Shown in pieces: positions 25,367 to 37,300 of a stretch of DNA of 64,000 bases. A model generated the notes under the pieces. That model saw only the letters and a program-made list of their open reading frames with translations, had not been told where the DNA came from and did no database searches. Both the position numbers and the translations under genes were made by a program. The DNA lies in the NCBI RefSeq assembly GCF_023973825.1, contig NC_090125.1, positions 2,564,928 through 2,628,927 on the forward strand, given 5' to 3'. The number at the start of each line of letters is the position of its first letter. Position 1 is the stretch's first letter. This DNA comes from Plasmodium brasilianum. Taxonomy: Eukaryota; Apicomplexa; Aconoidasida; Haemosporida; Plasmodiidae.

Positions 25367-27185
25367 ATACGTGAATGTGTAAATAGAGGATAAACAAGGC
25401 GCCAGTGACAAGAATGTTTTTTTTTTTTTTTTTTCCCCACAGGTTTAATATTTTAAGTAAACTATACTTTTGTCATATTTAGATACCGAAAGTATGTAGC
25501 TTAAACGCGCAAATTCATATTAATACTTTGTTCTGATAAATATGAACATGTTGTTATTCTTTTCAGTGGAAGTTAAACGAGCACGTATCACTTGCGAAAA
25601 CTTCGCAATATTACCTTTTTGTCATATTATGTTGAAGTTCTCTTAAAGCCTAATAAAACAAATCTCCAAAAACATGTGTGTTACGTACGTTACTCGTGTT
25701 ACTAATGTTACTCTATTTTATTCAATTTGTCCAGATTTACTTTTTGTTGTATTTAAAATTTTTTTTTTCTCTTTTCATCTTCTTTTTTAAACATATTATA
25801 ACGATTGTGCAATAATAAAAAAAAAAGTTGTTCAGATTATTTCTAGAAAATACATTTGTTTTTCATAATTGTAAATACGTATGATTACCCATGCATACAA
25901 ACTTGAGCATGCATATTTTCAAGTTTTTTTTTTTTTTTTTTTTTTTTTTTTCCTGAACATTATTATATTCGCTATGTCTTGTTCATTTTATATTTTACAT
26001 TTTATATTTTAGAAGTAACACAATAAATATATATATATATTTTTTTTTGTCCTTCAGTATGTTTGTTTCCCTCCAATAAAAACATATTATATACATATAT
26101 ATAAGTACGTATGAAGCATGTGTATGCATAATTTCAAGCTTTAATAATACTTTAATTCTGGAGCGATCATAAGAGGGGAAATTTACTCTGCATGCATTTG
26201 CCTTTATTGCATCTATTTTGTGTGCTCTTATGTGTGCTATTGTATATATATGGCATGTATATAATTACATATGTTACATTTGCATTATATGTCCATTACT
26301 CCACATGTTATATTTCGAATACCTATGGTAACATGAATAATACGCACATTGAACGATAGCCTTTGCATAATTTATGTCTTAATGCTGAAAATTTTTCACT
26401 TTAAGAATTCTGCATTTTTTTGAGAATAAAATAAAATCTATTTAAATAAATATGTGTACACAGTTAAATGTATACATGTATGTACGAACCATTTAAATGC
26501 AATGGCAATAATTTTATCGTTTTTTTAATCTTAACCAAAATTTACCCCTTTGAGGCTTTCTACACCAAAGTTATTTGAGTGGTCATTTGATTGATCAACT
26601 TGTGTATAGGCATAAACGTATTCAATTCACATTCTCATGTACTTTTTACAAAATTAAGTAAATAAATAAATAAATATATATATATATATATATAATTGGA
26701 GAGGTATTTTTAATATTTATACCTAAAAGGGTTAAGTGGGTTTCATGCTAACGATAGTACAGTAACGGATAAGGAGCAATTGTGCGAATGGAAATATATA
26801 TATACGAATGTATGTATACAGAAGTATACCAAAACAGGTGTAGTGTAAACATAAGAATAGGGGGCGGAAGAGTCTTTCATTTGTTTGTTTAGGCTACGTT
26901 GTTTAACATTTTGCATGGTGTGTAATAGTTATTTTACTTTACATTCATTTTTACAACAAAAGTTCACGTAAGCGAAGATTACAAAAGTGTGGTAGTTATT
27001 CGCAATGCCCATGTGAAGGCATTAAACTGCCAACATATATTTTTTAAAATAGAATAAAAGTCTATTTTGAGGGTGTGTAGCATTAGAAAAGTTAACACTA
27101 CTGACAATACTAACAGTACTCACACTACTGACAATACTAACAACACTCATAACACTCACACTGCTCACCCCCTTGACAAGCGTAA
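24269..27185. other. Intergenic region upstream of the ferlin-like gene
   Basis: About 2.9 kb without supportable exons. It holds poly(T) tracts (25418-25434, 25925-25951) and (TA)n tracts (25336-25362, 26672-26692). The last 120 bases before the ferlin start carry a short imperfect repeat of the type acactactgacaatactaac (27095-27150), probably in the leader. Confidence 0.5.
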
Positions 27186-30100
27186 ATGAGAACGATATCT
27201 GTGGGTTTCACAATTTACGAAGCGCAGAAGCTAGAAGTGGACGACAAAACTTTGCTGGACCCTTTAGTAGTTGTCCGTTGTTGTAACAAAGAATATGTAA
27301 CAAAGAAAAAAAAAAAAAAATACAATGCCGTAAATTGGGAGGAGAGTCACATATGGGATAGAATAATATTGTCTGAAATTGAATGGAATGTAGCAAAAAT
27401 TGAATTTGAAATTCAAAGTGCAAATATATTTTTGAGAAACGATATAATTGGTGTAATTTCATTTGAGCTTAAATTAATTAAAAATAAAAAAAATCATGAA
27501 ATATATGGAACATATCCTATATTATATAAAAATGGAACCGAGATAAGAGGTCAGCTAAGATTAAAAGTGATAGTATGTGATGAAAAAGAGTATATAACAA
27601 ATAATGAAATATTCAATGATTTAACACAAGGGGATAATAAATACAATAACATATCAGAGAATGATGAAGATTTTTATACAGATTTAACAAAAGCTGTTGT
27701 AGAAGAGAATAATATTACATTAAGAGATAATACAAGTACTAGATTTTATTATTTATATGTTAACATACATAAAATAGAAGATATATATGTAGATATAAAC
27801 AAAAAGAAATATAGAGATTTATATATTACTTGTGACTTTAATGGGTGCCATTTAAAATCAAGTCAAGGTAGAAATTGTACTAACTATACATTTAACGAAT
27901 GTTTTAAAATACCTATTGCAACTCCAATTTTAGAAGATTCTATAGTGATCAAGATATGGGATTGGAATTTTTTAACAAATGATGAATTACTAGCTATTGG
28001 TGTTTTATCATTTAATCAAATAAAAAACAAATCAATTAGTCCTACATGGTTAAATTTATATGGGTTTCATAAAGATGAAATAAATTTAGAGAATATTTCA
28101 AGTTACGAATTATGTAATGATTTTAGTTTATCACTTGAGGGAAATTACTATCTAGGAAGAATATGTATTAGTTCATATGTTGAACGTATAAATAATTTTG
28201 ATAATTTAAATATTGCCATGACACAATGTTGTTTAGTGGATGAAGACCCTTTATACATTCCAATTACACTACTATGTGATGTTTATTTAGTTACTGGTAT
28301 ATTGGCTCAAAACATATATGTTCAGTTGTCTTGTGGTCCCTATTACAAAAATACTGATTATGTTACGTCTAGCAAGATAGAACATTTGTCAAGTGGAAGA
28401 AAAGTTAAACCTGTCAAAAGTATTAAGTATAATAGAAATGTAAATCTTAAAAGTTATCCAAAAGAAGGAAGAGATTTTTTCCATTCTCTCAATTTTGATA
28501 ACCTCTTAAATCTGGACAACTTTTTCAATGAAGTCACAGAAAAACAAAAAATTATTGAAAATAATGAAAATACCGAATTTTATTTTAGCTCTAGGAAGGG
28601 AAAAATAGAGAATATGAAACTGTGTGTTGTAAGGGACGAATTACAACAATGGGATGTTTTAATAAATGTCTATGAGAAGACAGAAAATTCCTACAGTGAG
28701 AATATTTTTAATAGCTTCCTGTACCCTTCTGCTTCCGGTATTGCGAATAATCTTGGCTTGTTGGAAAACGTCGATACAGATAACAATGGGAATAATAGTT
28801 CTAATAGGAATGATAACCATAGTGCCAACCGTAGTGGTAAGCGCAGTTCTAATCGGAGTGCTAACCGTGGTGGTAATAATTACAACTTCGGGGAAGCAGA
28901 ACAGAAACTGACGGACCAGCAGGGGTACAGAAGGAGAAAAAATGAAATACATAATTATGAAGAACAGAAGGGAAGCACTAATGATAGAAGAATTGCTTAC
29001 TATAGGTTACCACTAAAAAATGTTCTTTTACATAATGAGAAATTATCAAGGTGCCCCATTTGGATACCTCTAAAAAATATTCCAAGGAATGTAGATAGTG
29101 ATTTTAATTGTATGTATAATATTTTTCAAAACGGATCTATATTAATTAATTTAGAAAAATCTTATGATGTACAATTAGGATTAAATAGAAGAAAAAATTT
29201 AATACCTGTTAGTTACGAATTGAGATGCTATATATATGCATGCAGAAATGTGATATCCCATTTTAATAATTCGCCAAATACTTTTGTTCATGTATCTTGT
29301 TCAGGAAAAATGAAAATTACATCATTAGTCTTAAATAATTCTAATCCTGTATTTTTACAATGTTTAAAATTAAATGTAGTTATTTTAACTGACTATTCTA
29401 TTGGTTTACCCACTATACCTCTTATTGTTGTAACGTTGTATGAGTTTTATAATAACACCTTTTATTTTATTGGTAGATGTTTTTGCAATTATGACATATA
29501 CTTACGAGATGGTCAGAAGAAATATAATATTGATGGTAGAGGATCTAACTATAATGTTGTTCAGCAAATAACACCAAAATGGGTTAAACTAAAAGGAAGT
29601 AAACATATAAAAGCTATGTATTCAAGTAATTTATGGCAGCAATATGGGAATGACAAGAGGATGATGCAGGAGTACTTGTATGAGAAGCAAAGGGAGATCC
29701 ATAATAATAGTGATGGTAATATTTGCGATGGAAAGGATGGTGGAAGCTATGCCAAAGGCAGTAAAGGGAAAGGCTACCAGCACAACGACCTTCTGCGTGG
29801 AGAAAGGGTTGGTGATATTTTACTTTACTTTGAGCTAGTACAAGCAAAGGATGCAATAAAAATCCCTATCTATCCTATGATAACAGAAATAAAAAAATGC
29901 ACTTTGTCCTTTTTCTGTATGTCGTTAGAAAATTTAGTATTGATAAAAAAACAAAAATATTTAGAATCCTTAGTAAATGAATCTACTAAATATAACATTA
30001 CTCATCCGATTGTCCTATTATCTGTAACATCTTACTCCTCTTATGGAAAAAAGAAAAATGAACTCCTTATTAAATATGAAAAGTCTTTAAAGACAAATAC

Positions 30101-33005
30101 AAGAATACAATTGAAGAATTGGAAAAATTCTTTCAATCAACAAAGTTTTGAAATGTTTTCCATCGACAATTTAACTATTGATATACCATTAGATCCCATA
30201 TTTGATCCTATTCTAAATGTTAAAGTGTACAACAAGAAAATTAAGCAAAAATATTTCATAGGAGAAACGAACATTTCGTTAATACCTTACTTACCATGGA
30301 TTAAAAACTTTGATGAAGTCTTATATTATTTACAGGCACATGACGATTACTCAGAAACTCTAAATATAAAAAGCATCGATAGTGCATTTAACATTTATAA
30401 GAATAAAAATGCAGCTCTTGTTATTACTGCAATTTCCTTAGCTGATTGTGAACATGCCATAAATTTAAAAGAAGAGCTAAAAAAATATGAAAATGATGAT
30501 GACGAGTTATGGAATAAAATACCGCTTTTTAAAAACATCGAGGCGGGAGAACGTAATCAAATATATGATAAACACAAAGCGGGAGGAGATAATTCGGACC
30601 CTAGTTATTACCCTCGTGGTGTTGGCAGTAGCGCGTGCAGGCCTTACCCGGAAAACGGAGCGATGCAGAACATTGGCATGTACAACAATGCCATGTACAA
30701 CTATGGAATGCAAAACTATGGATTGCAAAACTATGATATGCCCAATAGTGGAATGCAAAGCAGCGACATGCAAAACAACAACATGCAAAACAACAACATG
30801 CAGAACAACAACATGCAGAACAACAACATGCAAAACTTTGGAATAGATAACTATGATATGCAAAACTGTGGTATGCAGAACAACTGCATCATGATCAACA
30901 ACATGCACAAGAACAAGATGCACGATCCGTCCGATTACGGCATGGTAAACTACAGCTGCAACTACGCCACTAATAATATGGAGAGTTTTTTTCCCAACAT
31001 GGGTGGTAAGGCAGCTAACCATTTTTATAACATTGGTCCATATAACAAAATTAATAATCAGTTTTATTCCTACTATGAAAAGAGGAAAAAAGATATATAT
31101 AATATAAAATACCAAGACACTATATACAAATTATATGATGATGGAGTTCCTGAAGCTATAAAATCAACATATAATGTAAAAAATTATCCATATATAAAAA
31201 TTTTGACAAGTAAATTTATTCTAAATGTGTATATTCCTCCAAGATTCATTTTATATTGTGAAGGAGATAAATTAAATATAGAAAAATATGTAAAAAATGC
31301 TCATCGTGTATCTGTTGATGGAATTTTAGAAAATTATCTTGATGATATATTAATACCTTCAATACCTTTAAAAAAAAAGTGTAATATATTTTTAGCAAAT
31401 AGTATTAAGGAAAACAAAATAGAAAAAGAAGGAATTTCTTTTGGTTGTTTTGACAAGTTCCCATTTGTAGAAATGTTAGGAGGACAAATAAAATGTTTTG
31501 CTAAAATAAAATATAGAAATCTAGTATCTGAAAATATTCCCTTAAGTCTAAAACATATAAATAGCCAAAATACATTTAGAAATACATTTAGGGGTAGTAA
31601 AAAAATACCATTATACTTAAAAATTAGAGTATATGTATTAAGAGGTCTAGGCATCTATGGCGTAAATCAACAATATACAGCCAATCCTTACTTAATATTT
31701 TCTTTAGGTGAAAAAACCTCCAATTTAAGAAATTCATATAAAGAGTGTAATATGAACCCAGATTTTCGTTGCCTATGGGAAAGTGAAGCAATATTTCCGG
31801 AGGACGAAATATTAACTATTAGTGTATATAGTGCTGAAGATGGGTATGATAAACAAATAAATGATATTTATATTGGATCTACAGAAATTAATTTGTTTGA
31901 TAGGTGGATGAGTAAGGAATGGAGGCACATGATGAAGCGAAATAAAGTACCAGTAGAGTACAGGCCGTTATATAATAACCACTTAAAGGGGCAAAATAGC
32001 GTATCCGCCAACAACGCTACTTCTACGGTTACAGCTGCAGTTCCTGCTACTTCCGCTGCTAGTACTGCCAATTATACTAATAATGGTATATATAGCAGCT
32101 TATATAGTTGGAATAACATTTTTTCCTTTTTTGATTTTTTTGCATACCTTATGAAACCAGCTGCTGGGACTACTGCTGGACACTCATTCAGCATGTACTA
32201 CTCCAAAAAAGAACACAATTTTTGGACAAATCACCAGAGGAATAATAATGGTATATTAGAAATGTGGGTAGAAATCATGGATTATGAACAATCGAAAAAA
32301 ATACCCATACATAAAATGATGGCCCCTAAAAAAATGGACATAGAAATAAGAATAATAATATGGAAATGCATTATGATAGCAAATGAGGAGAATATAAATA
32401 AAACATTTGACTTAACTATTTCAGCTGAATTAGACTGTATTACATATAAAGGCAAAAATGCCCTTGTACAAACAACTGATGTTCATTATAATTGTAAAAC
32501 AGGAAATGCTATATTTAATTGGAGAATCGTTTATCCTAATATTAGTCATCCATTAAATACATGTTTTTTACAGCTAGCAGCATATAATAATAACAATGTT
32601 GGGGTTAGTGAATTTTTAGGGGAAGTCAATTTGGAGTTATCAAAATATATACATAAAGCATCACAAATTAGTAATACTTTTGAATTAGATGCTGAATTAA
32701 AATTAAGAAAAAAAAATGGAAATGAAGTGGATACGAATTATAATGGTTACATACAAGTAACTGTGCAATTTGTTCCTCAAACTAAAGCGAATATAAAACC
32801 AGTCGGCTTAGGGAGAGAGGAACCAAATAGAAATCCATACCTTAGGACACCTGATAGTGGAAGAGACTGGAACGATTTCGTATATTCTATTGGCTTTAAT
32901 GATATATACAAGCCTTTTTGGAGCTGGTTAAAAATGTTTTTCATTTGTCTCTTAATAATATTGGTGTTTGTCATGTCGTTTGTTTATCCGTCTTTATTAA
33001 TGTAG
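27186..33005 (+). CDS. FLP: Ferlin-like multi-C2-domain protein with C-terminal membrane anchor
   Basis: Single exon, 1939 aa. Several beta-sandwich segments look like C2 domains: about 1-130, 190-330, 360-510 (with an insert), 660-790, 1480-1590 (KIRVYVLRGLGIYGVNQQYT with ANPYLIFSLG) and 1720-1880. The canonical aspartates of calcium-binding loops are sparse, so calcium binding by individual domains is doubtful. One hydrophobic helix lies at about 1913-1935 (MFFICLLIILVFVMSFVYP), leaving almost nothing after it: a tail-anchored ferlin topology. Ferlins act in membrane fusion and vesicle exocytosis; in apicomplexans they are linked to microneme and rhoptry secretion. Low-complexity inserts occur at about 530-570 (SNRNDN type) and 1160-1240 (MQNNN repeats). 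Start: the first Met begins directly with a C2-like strand. Likely PF3D7_1455600. Confidence 0.88.
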   Translation: MRTISVGFTIYEAQKLEVDDKTLLDPLVVVRCCNKEYVTKKKKKKYNAVNWEESHIWDRIILSEIEWNVAKIEFEIQSANIFLRNDIIGVISFELKLIKNKKNHEIYGTYPILYKNGTEIRGQLRLKVIVCDEKEYITNNEIFNDLTQGDNKYNNISENDEDFYTDLTKAVVEENNITLRDNTSTRFYYLYVNIHKIEDIYVDINKKKYRDLYITCDFNGCHLKSSQGRNCTNYTFNECFKIPIATPILEDSIVIKIWDWNFLTNDELLAIGVLSFNQIKNKSISPTWLNLYGFHKDEINLENISSYELCNDFSLSLEGNYYLGRICISSYVERINNFDNLNIAMTQCCLVDEDPLYIPITLLCDVYLVTGILAQNIYVQLSCGPYYKNTDYVTSSKIEHLSSGRKVKPVKSIKYNRNVNLKSYPKEGRDFFHSLNFDNLLNLDNFFNEVTEKQKIIENNENTEFYFSSRKGKIENMKLCVVRDELQQWDVLINVYEKTENSYSENIFNSFLYPSASGIANNLGLLENVDTDNNGNNSSNRNDNHSANRSGKRSSNRSANRGGNNYNFGEAEQKLTDQQGYRRRKNEIHNYEEQKGSTNDRRIAYYRLPLKNVLLHNEKLSRCPIWIPLKNIPRNVDSDFNCMYNIFQNGSILINLEKSYDVQLGLNRRKNLIPVSYELRCYIYACRNVISHFNNSPNTFVHVSCSGKMKITSLVLNNSNPVFLQCLKLNVVILTDYSIGLPTIPLIVVTLYEFYNNTFYFIGRCFCNYDIYLRDGQKKYNIDGRGSNYNVVQQITPKWVKLKGSKHIKAMYSSNLWQQYGNDKRMMQEYLYEKQREIHNNSDGNICDGKDGGSYAKGSKGKGYQHNDLLRGERVGDILLYFELVQAKDAIKIPIYPMITEIKKCTLSFFCMSLENLVLIKKQKYLESLVNESTKYNITHPIVLLSVTSYSSYGKKKNELLIKYEKSLKTNTRIQLKNWKNSFNQQSFEMFSIDNLTIDIPLDPIFDPILNVKVYNKKIKQKYFIGETNISLIPYLPWIKNFDEVLYYLQAHDDYSETLNIKSIDSAFNIYKNKNAALVITAISLADCEHAINLKEELKKYENDDDELWNKIPLFKNIEAGERNQIYDKHKAGGDNSDPSYYPRGVGSSACRPYPENGAMQNIGMYNNAMYNYGMQNYGLQNYDMPNSGMQSSDMQNNNMQNNNMQNNNMQNNNMQNFGIDNYDMQNCGMQNNCIMINNMHKNKMHDPSDYGMVNYSCNYATNNMESFFPNMGGKAANHFYNIGPYNKINNQFYSYYEKRKKDIYNIKYQDTIYKLYDDGVPEAIKSTYNVKNYPYIKILTSKFILNVYIPPRFILYCEGDKLNIEKYVKNAHRVSVDGILENYLDDILIPSIPLKKKCNIFLANSIKENKIEKEGISFGCFDKFPFVEMLGGQIKCFAKIKYRNLVSENIPLSLKHINSQNTFRNTFRGSKKIPLYLKIRVYVLRGLGIYGVNQQYTANPYLIFSLGEKTSNLRNSYKECNMNPDFRCLWESEAIFPEDEILTISVYSAEDGYDKQINDIYIGSTEINLFDRWMSKEWRHMMKRNKVPVEYRPLYNNHLKGQNSVSANNATSTVTAAVPATSAASTANYTNNGIYSSLYSWNNIFSFFDFFAYLMKPAAGTTAGHSFSMYYSKKEHNFWTNHQRNNNGILEMWVEIMDYEQSKKIPIHKMMAPKKMDIEIRIIIWKCIMIANEENINKTFDLTISAELDCITYKGKNALVQTTDVHYNCKTGNAIFNWRIVYPNISHPLNTCFLQLAAYNNNNVGVSEFLGEVNLELSKYIHKASQISNTFELDAELKLRKKNGNEVDTNYNGYIQVTVQFVPQTKANIKPVGLGREEPNRNPYLRTPDSGRDWNDFVYSIGFNDIYKPFWSWLKMFFICLLIILVFVMSFVYPSLLM
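30690..30890 (+). repeat. In-frame MQNNN/MQNYG coding repeat in the ferlin-like gene
   Basis: About 15 copies of a 15-bp type unit (atgcaaaacaacaac and variants) encode five-residue repeats starting with Met, between C2-like segments. The repeat keeps frame and is more GC-rich than its surroundings. Confidence 0.85.
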
Positions 33006-34364
33006 GCCTCGGACATTACAATCAGCTGAGCATGCAAGGGTGCAAGAACTTGGACGTATACATATCATTGTATATATATGCACATTTTAACATTTTTAAC
33101 ATTTTTAACATGCACACATAAATGTGCACACGTTTGCATGTTGACTTGTTGGGGCATATGAAGTCACCTTTTTGTGCACTTTAATTTTTCGCATTTTTTC
33201 AAATTACTTCCATTTTGAATTCATCTCGTTAGCTTCCTTCCATTTTAATCTTACTCTTTTTAATTTTATATCATTTAAACATGATCTCTTCCAAATGCAT
33301 TGTAACTGGAAGTTCTGGTCTGAATTGATTTCTTCTCCAAACTTTACTGATTTGCAATTGATTTATTTTTTTGTCTGTTTTGATCTGTTATTCGTTTTTT
33401 TTGTCTGTTTTGATCTGTTATTTGTTTTTTTTGTCTGTTTTGATCTATTATTTGTTTTTTTTGTCTGTTTTGATCTGTTATTTGTTTTTTTTGTCTGTTT
33501 TGATCTGTTATTTGTTTTTTTTGTCTGTTTTGATCTTTTTATTTTATTTTGTTTTCGTTCTTAATTGTCTTGTTTGCTGTTATGATCATTTTTTTTTTTT
33601 TTTTTTTTTTTTTGTTATACTTACACTTTTTTTTCTTAGCTAGCTCTTTATTATGCGCTAACTTCCTCACTTATGTAATGCCACTTTTATGTATTATTTT
33701 TCTATTTAAATATTTTTGTCTCTTTCAAAACAGTGAGACCAAGGAATATTTAAAATGATAATGGAACAGAAAAATAATAAAATAAATGCTATATGCAAAT
33801 GTTATGCTCTCTCTTTACGTAGTTAACAAAAGCATAGCAGTAAGTTTTCATGTGGAGCTTATAAAATAGTAGTATAAATTTTTAACGTCACATAATGGAT
33901 GAGAACTACTCACGAAGGGGGATAAGTTGTATTGCTAGTAAATCGCAGCTATTCCCCTTACGAGCCAATGGCAAATTTTTACAATTGATAGTCAGGAAAG
34001 GGAGAAAAATGAAAGCGAAAGCGAAAAAAAAAAGGACACGAATATATGATTTGTCTTTAATATATTAATAAAAAAATTATTAATTATCTTTCAAGTTAGA
34101 ACGGAAGATTTTTTAATATTCAAATTTATATTTTCAGTGTGCGAATAATTTCCATTTAAAAGGAGGCTAAAAGTACAAAAAAAAAAAAAAAAAAAAAAGG
34201 GAGAACGAGAAAGACAGGAAAAGCGAGTAGAAACAATGAGAAGATAGGAGCATGAAATATGATTGAATATTATCACATATTTATGTGTGTGTTTATTTGT
34301 TAGATTTAAAAAAAAAAAAAAAGGTTACTCGTACAATAATATAAAAATTTTGCGAATTTATATT
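33006..34364. other. Intergenic region between convergent ferlin and AP-1 gamma 3' ends
   Basis: Contains the 30-bp minisatellite listed separately, poly(T) 33590-33613 and poly(A) 34179-34198. No exon is supported. Confidence 0.5.
33361..33540. repeat. 30-bp tandem repeat, six copies
   Basis: The unit tttgttttttttgtctgttt followed by tgatctgtta repeats six times with single-base changes. Because 30 is a multiple of three, it gives a spurious open frame (FFVCFDLLFV). Confidence 0.9.
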
Positions 34365-37300
34365 TTATAAAGCATCCGGAAAATTGCCTATATTAATGAA
34401 ATCCTGAAAATTCTCGTTGTTCTTGGTATATGATATCCTAACTTTCATAAGTACAGGTTTCTTTTTAAAGAGCTTATTAACAATTTTCAAATCTTGTTTA
34501 ATTATATTTTCTTTAAAAGGCAGCAGTTCTCTGGAGGATGCTGCCAATATTTCCATCTTCACGTAATTGGGAACAACGGCCTATATAAAAAAGGGGATGT
34601 ACATATACATATGTGGAAAGAAATGCTGACATGTAGACGTATATAACGGTAGGTGCATCGAACTATGCGCACATTTCACAGGTTCCTTTATGCTTACCTC
34701 AAAGATGAAGGACGATATTAACGAGCTTGATTTATTAGAATAGGTAGCTTTGATAATGGTGTTTTCTGAGTCTAAGTCTTCCTTTTCAAAGTGAAAGCTC
34801 ATCTCAATATTATTTTTATCGTATATTTTCATTGGTTGTATTAGAACTTTCTTTTTCTCTGATTTGTCATCAATTAAGTTTAGCTGTAAGTGAAGTTATA
34901 CATGCATCGGCGTATGTTAATTAATCAAAGCGGTACGTTCTTGGGTGCAAAAACCCAAACAAGGTTAGTAAATAAGACAAAAAAAAAAAAAGAAAATACA
35001 ATATATGATACACGACACATAACACAATACATACATATATATATGTTAGGGATAAAAATTTACGTTTAGAATATCGCCGTGCTCCACAGTTTGTATATCG
35101 TCCAAAAGGTTTACGGAGTTATTGCCTGTTCAGAATAATTACGCGACAAATATAATCGGAATTGTGAAAAAAAAAAAGAAAAAAAAAAAAAATTTTGGAA
35201 GCATAGTGTAAGCAAAAAAATACACATGCATATATGTACACATAAACATAGAAGCATACACATACATAAACAAATGCACATGTGTTCAAGTGAACAGGCC
35301 TGTTCTCGCGCATTTGACACTTGACACGATGAACGAAACGCATTACCGTTTTGGCTTGAGCCATTTTGCATATTATCTTTGGGCTGATCAATTGAAATGC
35401 TTCCGAAAAGGTCTGCCAAAATATCTTCATTTTTTTTATGCACAAGTTCAGAATTATTCTCAATTTTTTGAATAGAGTCACACGAGACAATATTATCTAT
35501 GGTAGGATTATCCTTTGTAGGAGAGTTATTTATTTTGAACGTATCACTAATATTTAATGTGTCTACCTTGTTAAAATGTGAATCATTTATGTTCAGGTTA
35601 CTATCTGGATTGGATGTCTTATTCATATCTATATTGTTATCCTTCATGAGAAAAGTAGTATGTTCCCTGCTGCTGCTAAAATTGTTAATGTTACTAATAC
35701 AGTTTGTGCTTCTAAAATTGTTTGGATCATCATTTTTGCTAACGGTACTTTGTATTCCCAGAACATCATCAAGATCTAGTAAGTCGACGTAGGCACTATT
35801 ATTAGACTGAGCATCATTCGGTACATCAGTAGGCGCATTTTGTTTATTAGAACTATCAATGACTGTATCATTATATAATGGATCTACATCTTCTTGATTT
35901 GTATTTTTCCTTCTGTTAACTTTTTTAGTACATGGAGGTATACGTAATAGGATGTCTTCCCTAATATCATCCCACTGTGGATTCATGAATGCATGAAATT
36001 CACAAGCTCTTTGTTGTATTTCTATACATTTATTTTTTTTATATCTTTGTATAATTTTTTCTATTTTATTTTTTTGAGTTGGAAATCTTACAGTCAACTT
36101 ATTTAAGCACATCAATATATACTGCATAATAATATTGTTATCGTCGTTATTTGCATTTTCGTTAATATTACAACATATGAAGGCATTTGTGTTAGCACTC
36201 CCACCGCAGCTACTAATACGAATATTATTATTACTGCTATGAATATTACTATTACTGTTATTACTTCTGTTCCTATTACTGTTACTGTTGCTGTTATTAC
36301 CGATGTTAGAATTATCCTCTAAGATGTTCAGAGATTTATTATATATAATATTATGGATTGGGTCTTTTATATTAATATTATGAAGTTCTTTAATTCCGTT
36401 TCGTTCATACGTCTTTACAATTTTTTCTAATAAATTAAATACATCATCATGAGTTACGGTAATAACTTCTTCATCGGGTCCGATATTCTTTTCTTGTATT
36501 AATATGTCTCCTAATTCACCAATACACCATATGCCAACTTGTATTAATGCATATTGATCTATATTTTCTTTTATTGAAAAAAATATTTTAAAAACGACAT
36601 ATGAGTGGAACTCTGGATTTTGTAATAGGTAATAAATAAAATCGTCTTTAATATGATCTTGTATAAAATTTCCAGCTAGACAAAATAGTTTTATATATGT
36701 ATCCAACAAATACTGCACATTAGGTGCATATTTATTTACAGCTACACATATATTAGAAACAATATCACTTTTTATTTCCATATCAGCAACTAGTAAGTAA
36801 TTTAACAATTCTTTAATCATAACTTTTAATGAATCTTTTGTTATAAGTGCAAAGGCAACATCTAATGCTTTTTTCCTTATACTTATATCTTGATCTTTTA
36901 GACATTCTATTATAGTATTTCTATATATGTGTAATGTTTTTGGATCCTTTTTTAATAATTTCTGTAAAGTACATAATCCAACATACCTTATATTGTTGTC
37001 ATTATTTTGTAAAAATTTTCCTAGCACATTTACAGCTAGTACTAACAAACCAGGATCTGACGAAATGTACGTAATAGTTTTAACACATTCGTACAATATT
37101 GCGTTACCAACGTTTTTCAAAGAATCGGTGTTTGTTGCTACTTGCGCTAACACTGAATTCACTTCGTCCATATCGTATAAACTATTACTAACATTACTAT
37201 TACTAACATTACTATTACTAACATTACTATTATTATTATTACTAATATTATTATTACTAATATTATTATTCCTATTACTATTATAACTATCACTAATATT

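Noticed and set aside
30507..31115. 202-codon minus frame inside the ferlin-like gene
   Set aside because: Shadow of the MQNNN coding repeat; no independent signal.
33172..33643. Open frames of 90-130 codons (FVCFDLLFV repeats)
   Set aside because: Produced by a 30-bp T-rich minisatellite whose length is a multiple of three.
35111..35346. C-terminal extension of the AP-1 gamma frame past 35347
   Set aside because: It runs into Cys/Leu-rich intron sequence; the donor at 35346 and three ear-domain exons give the expected protein.
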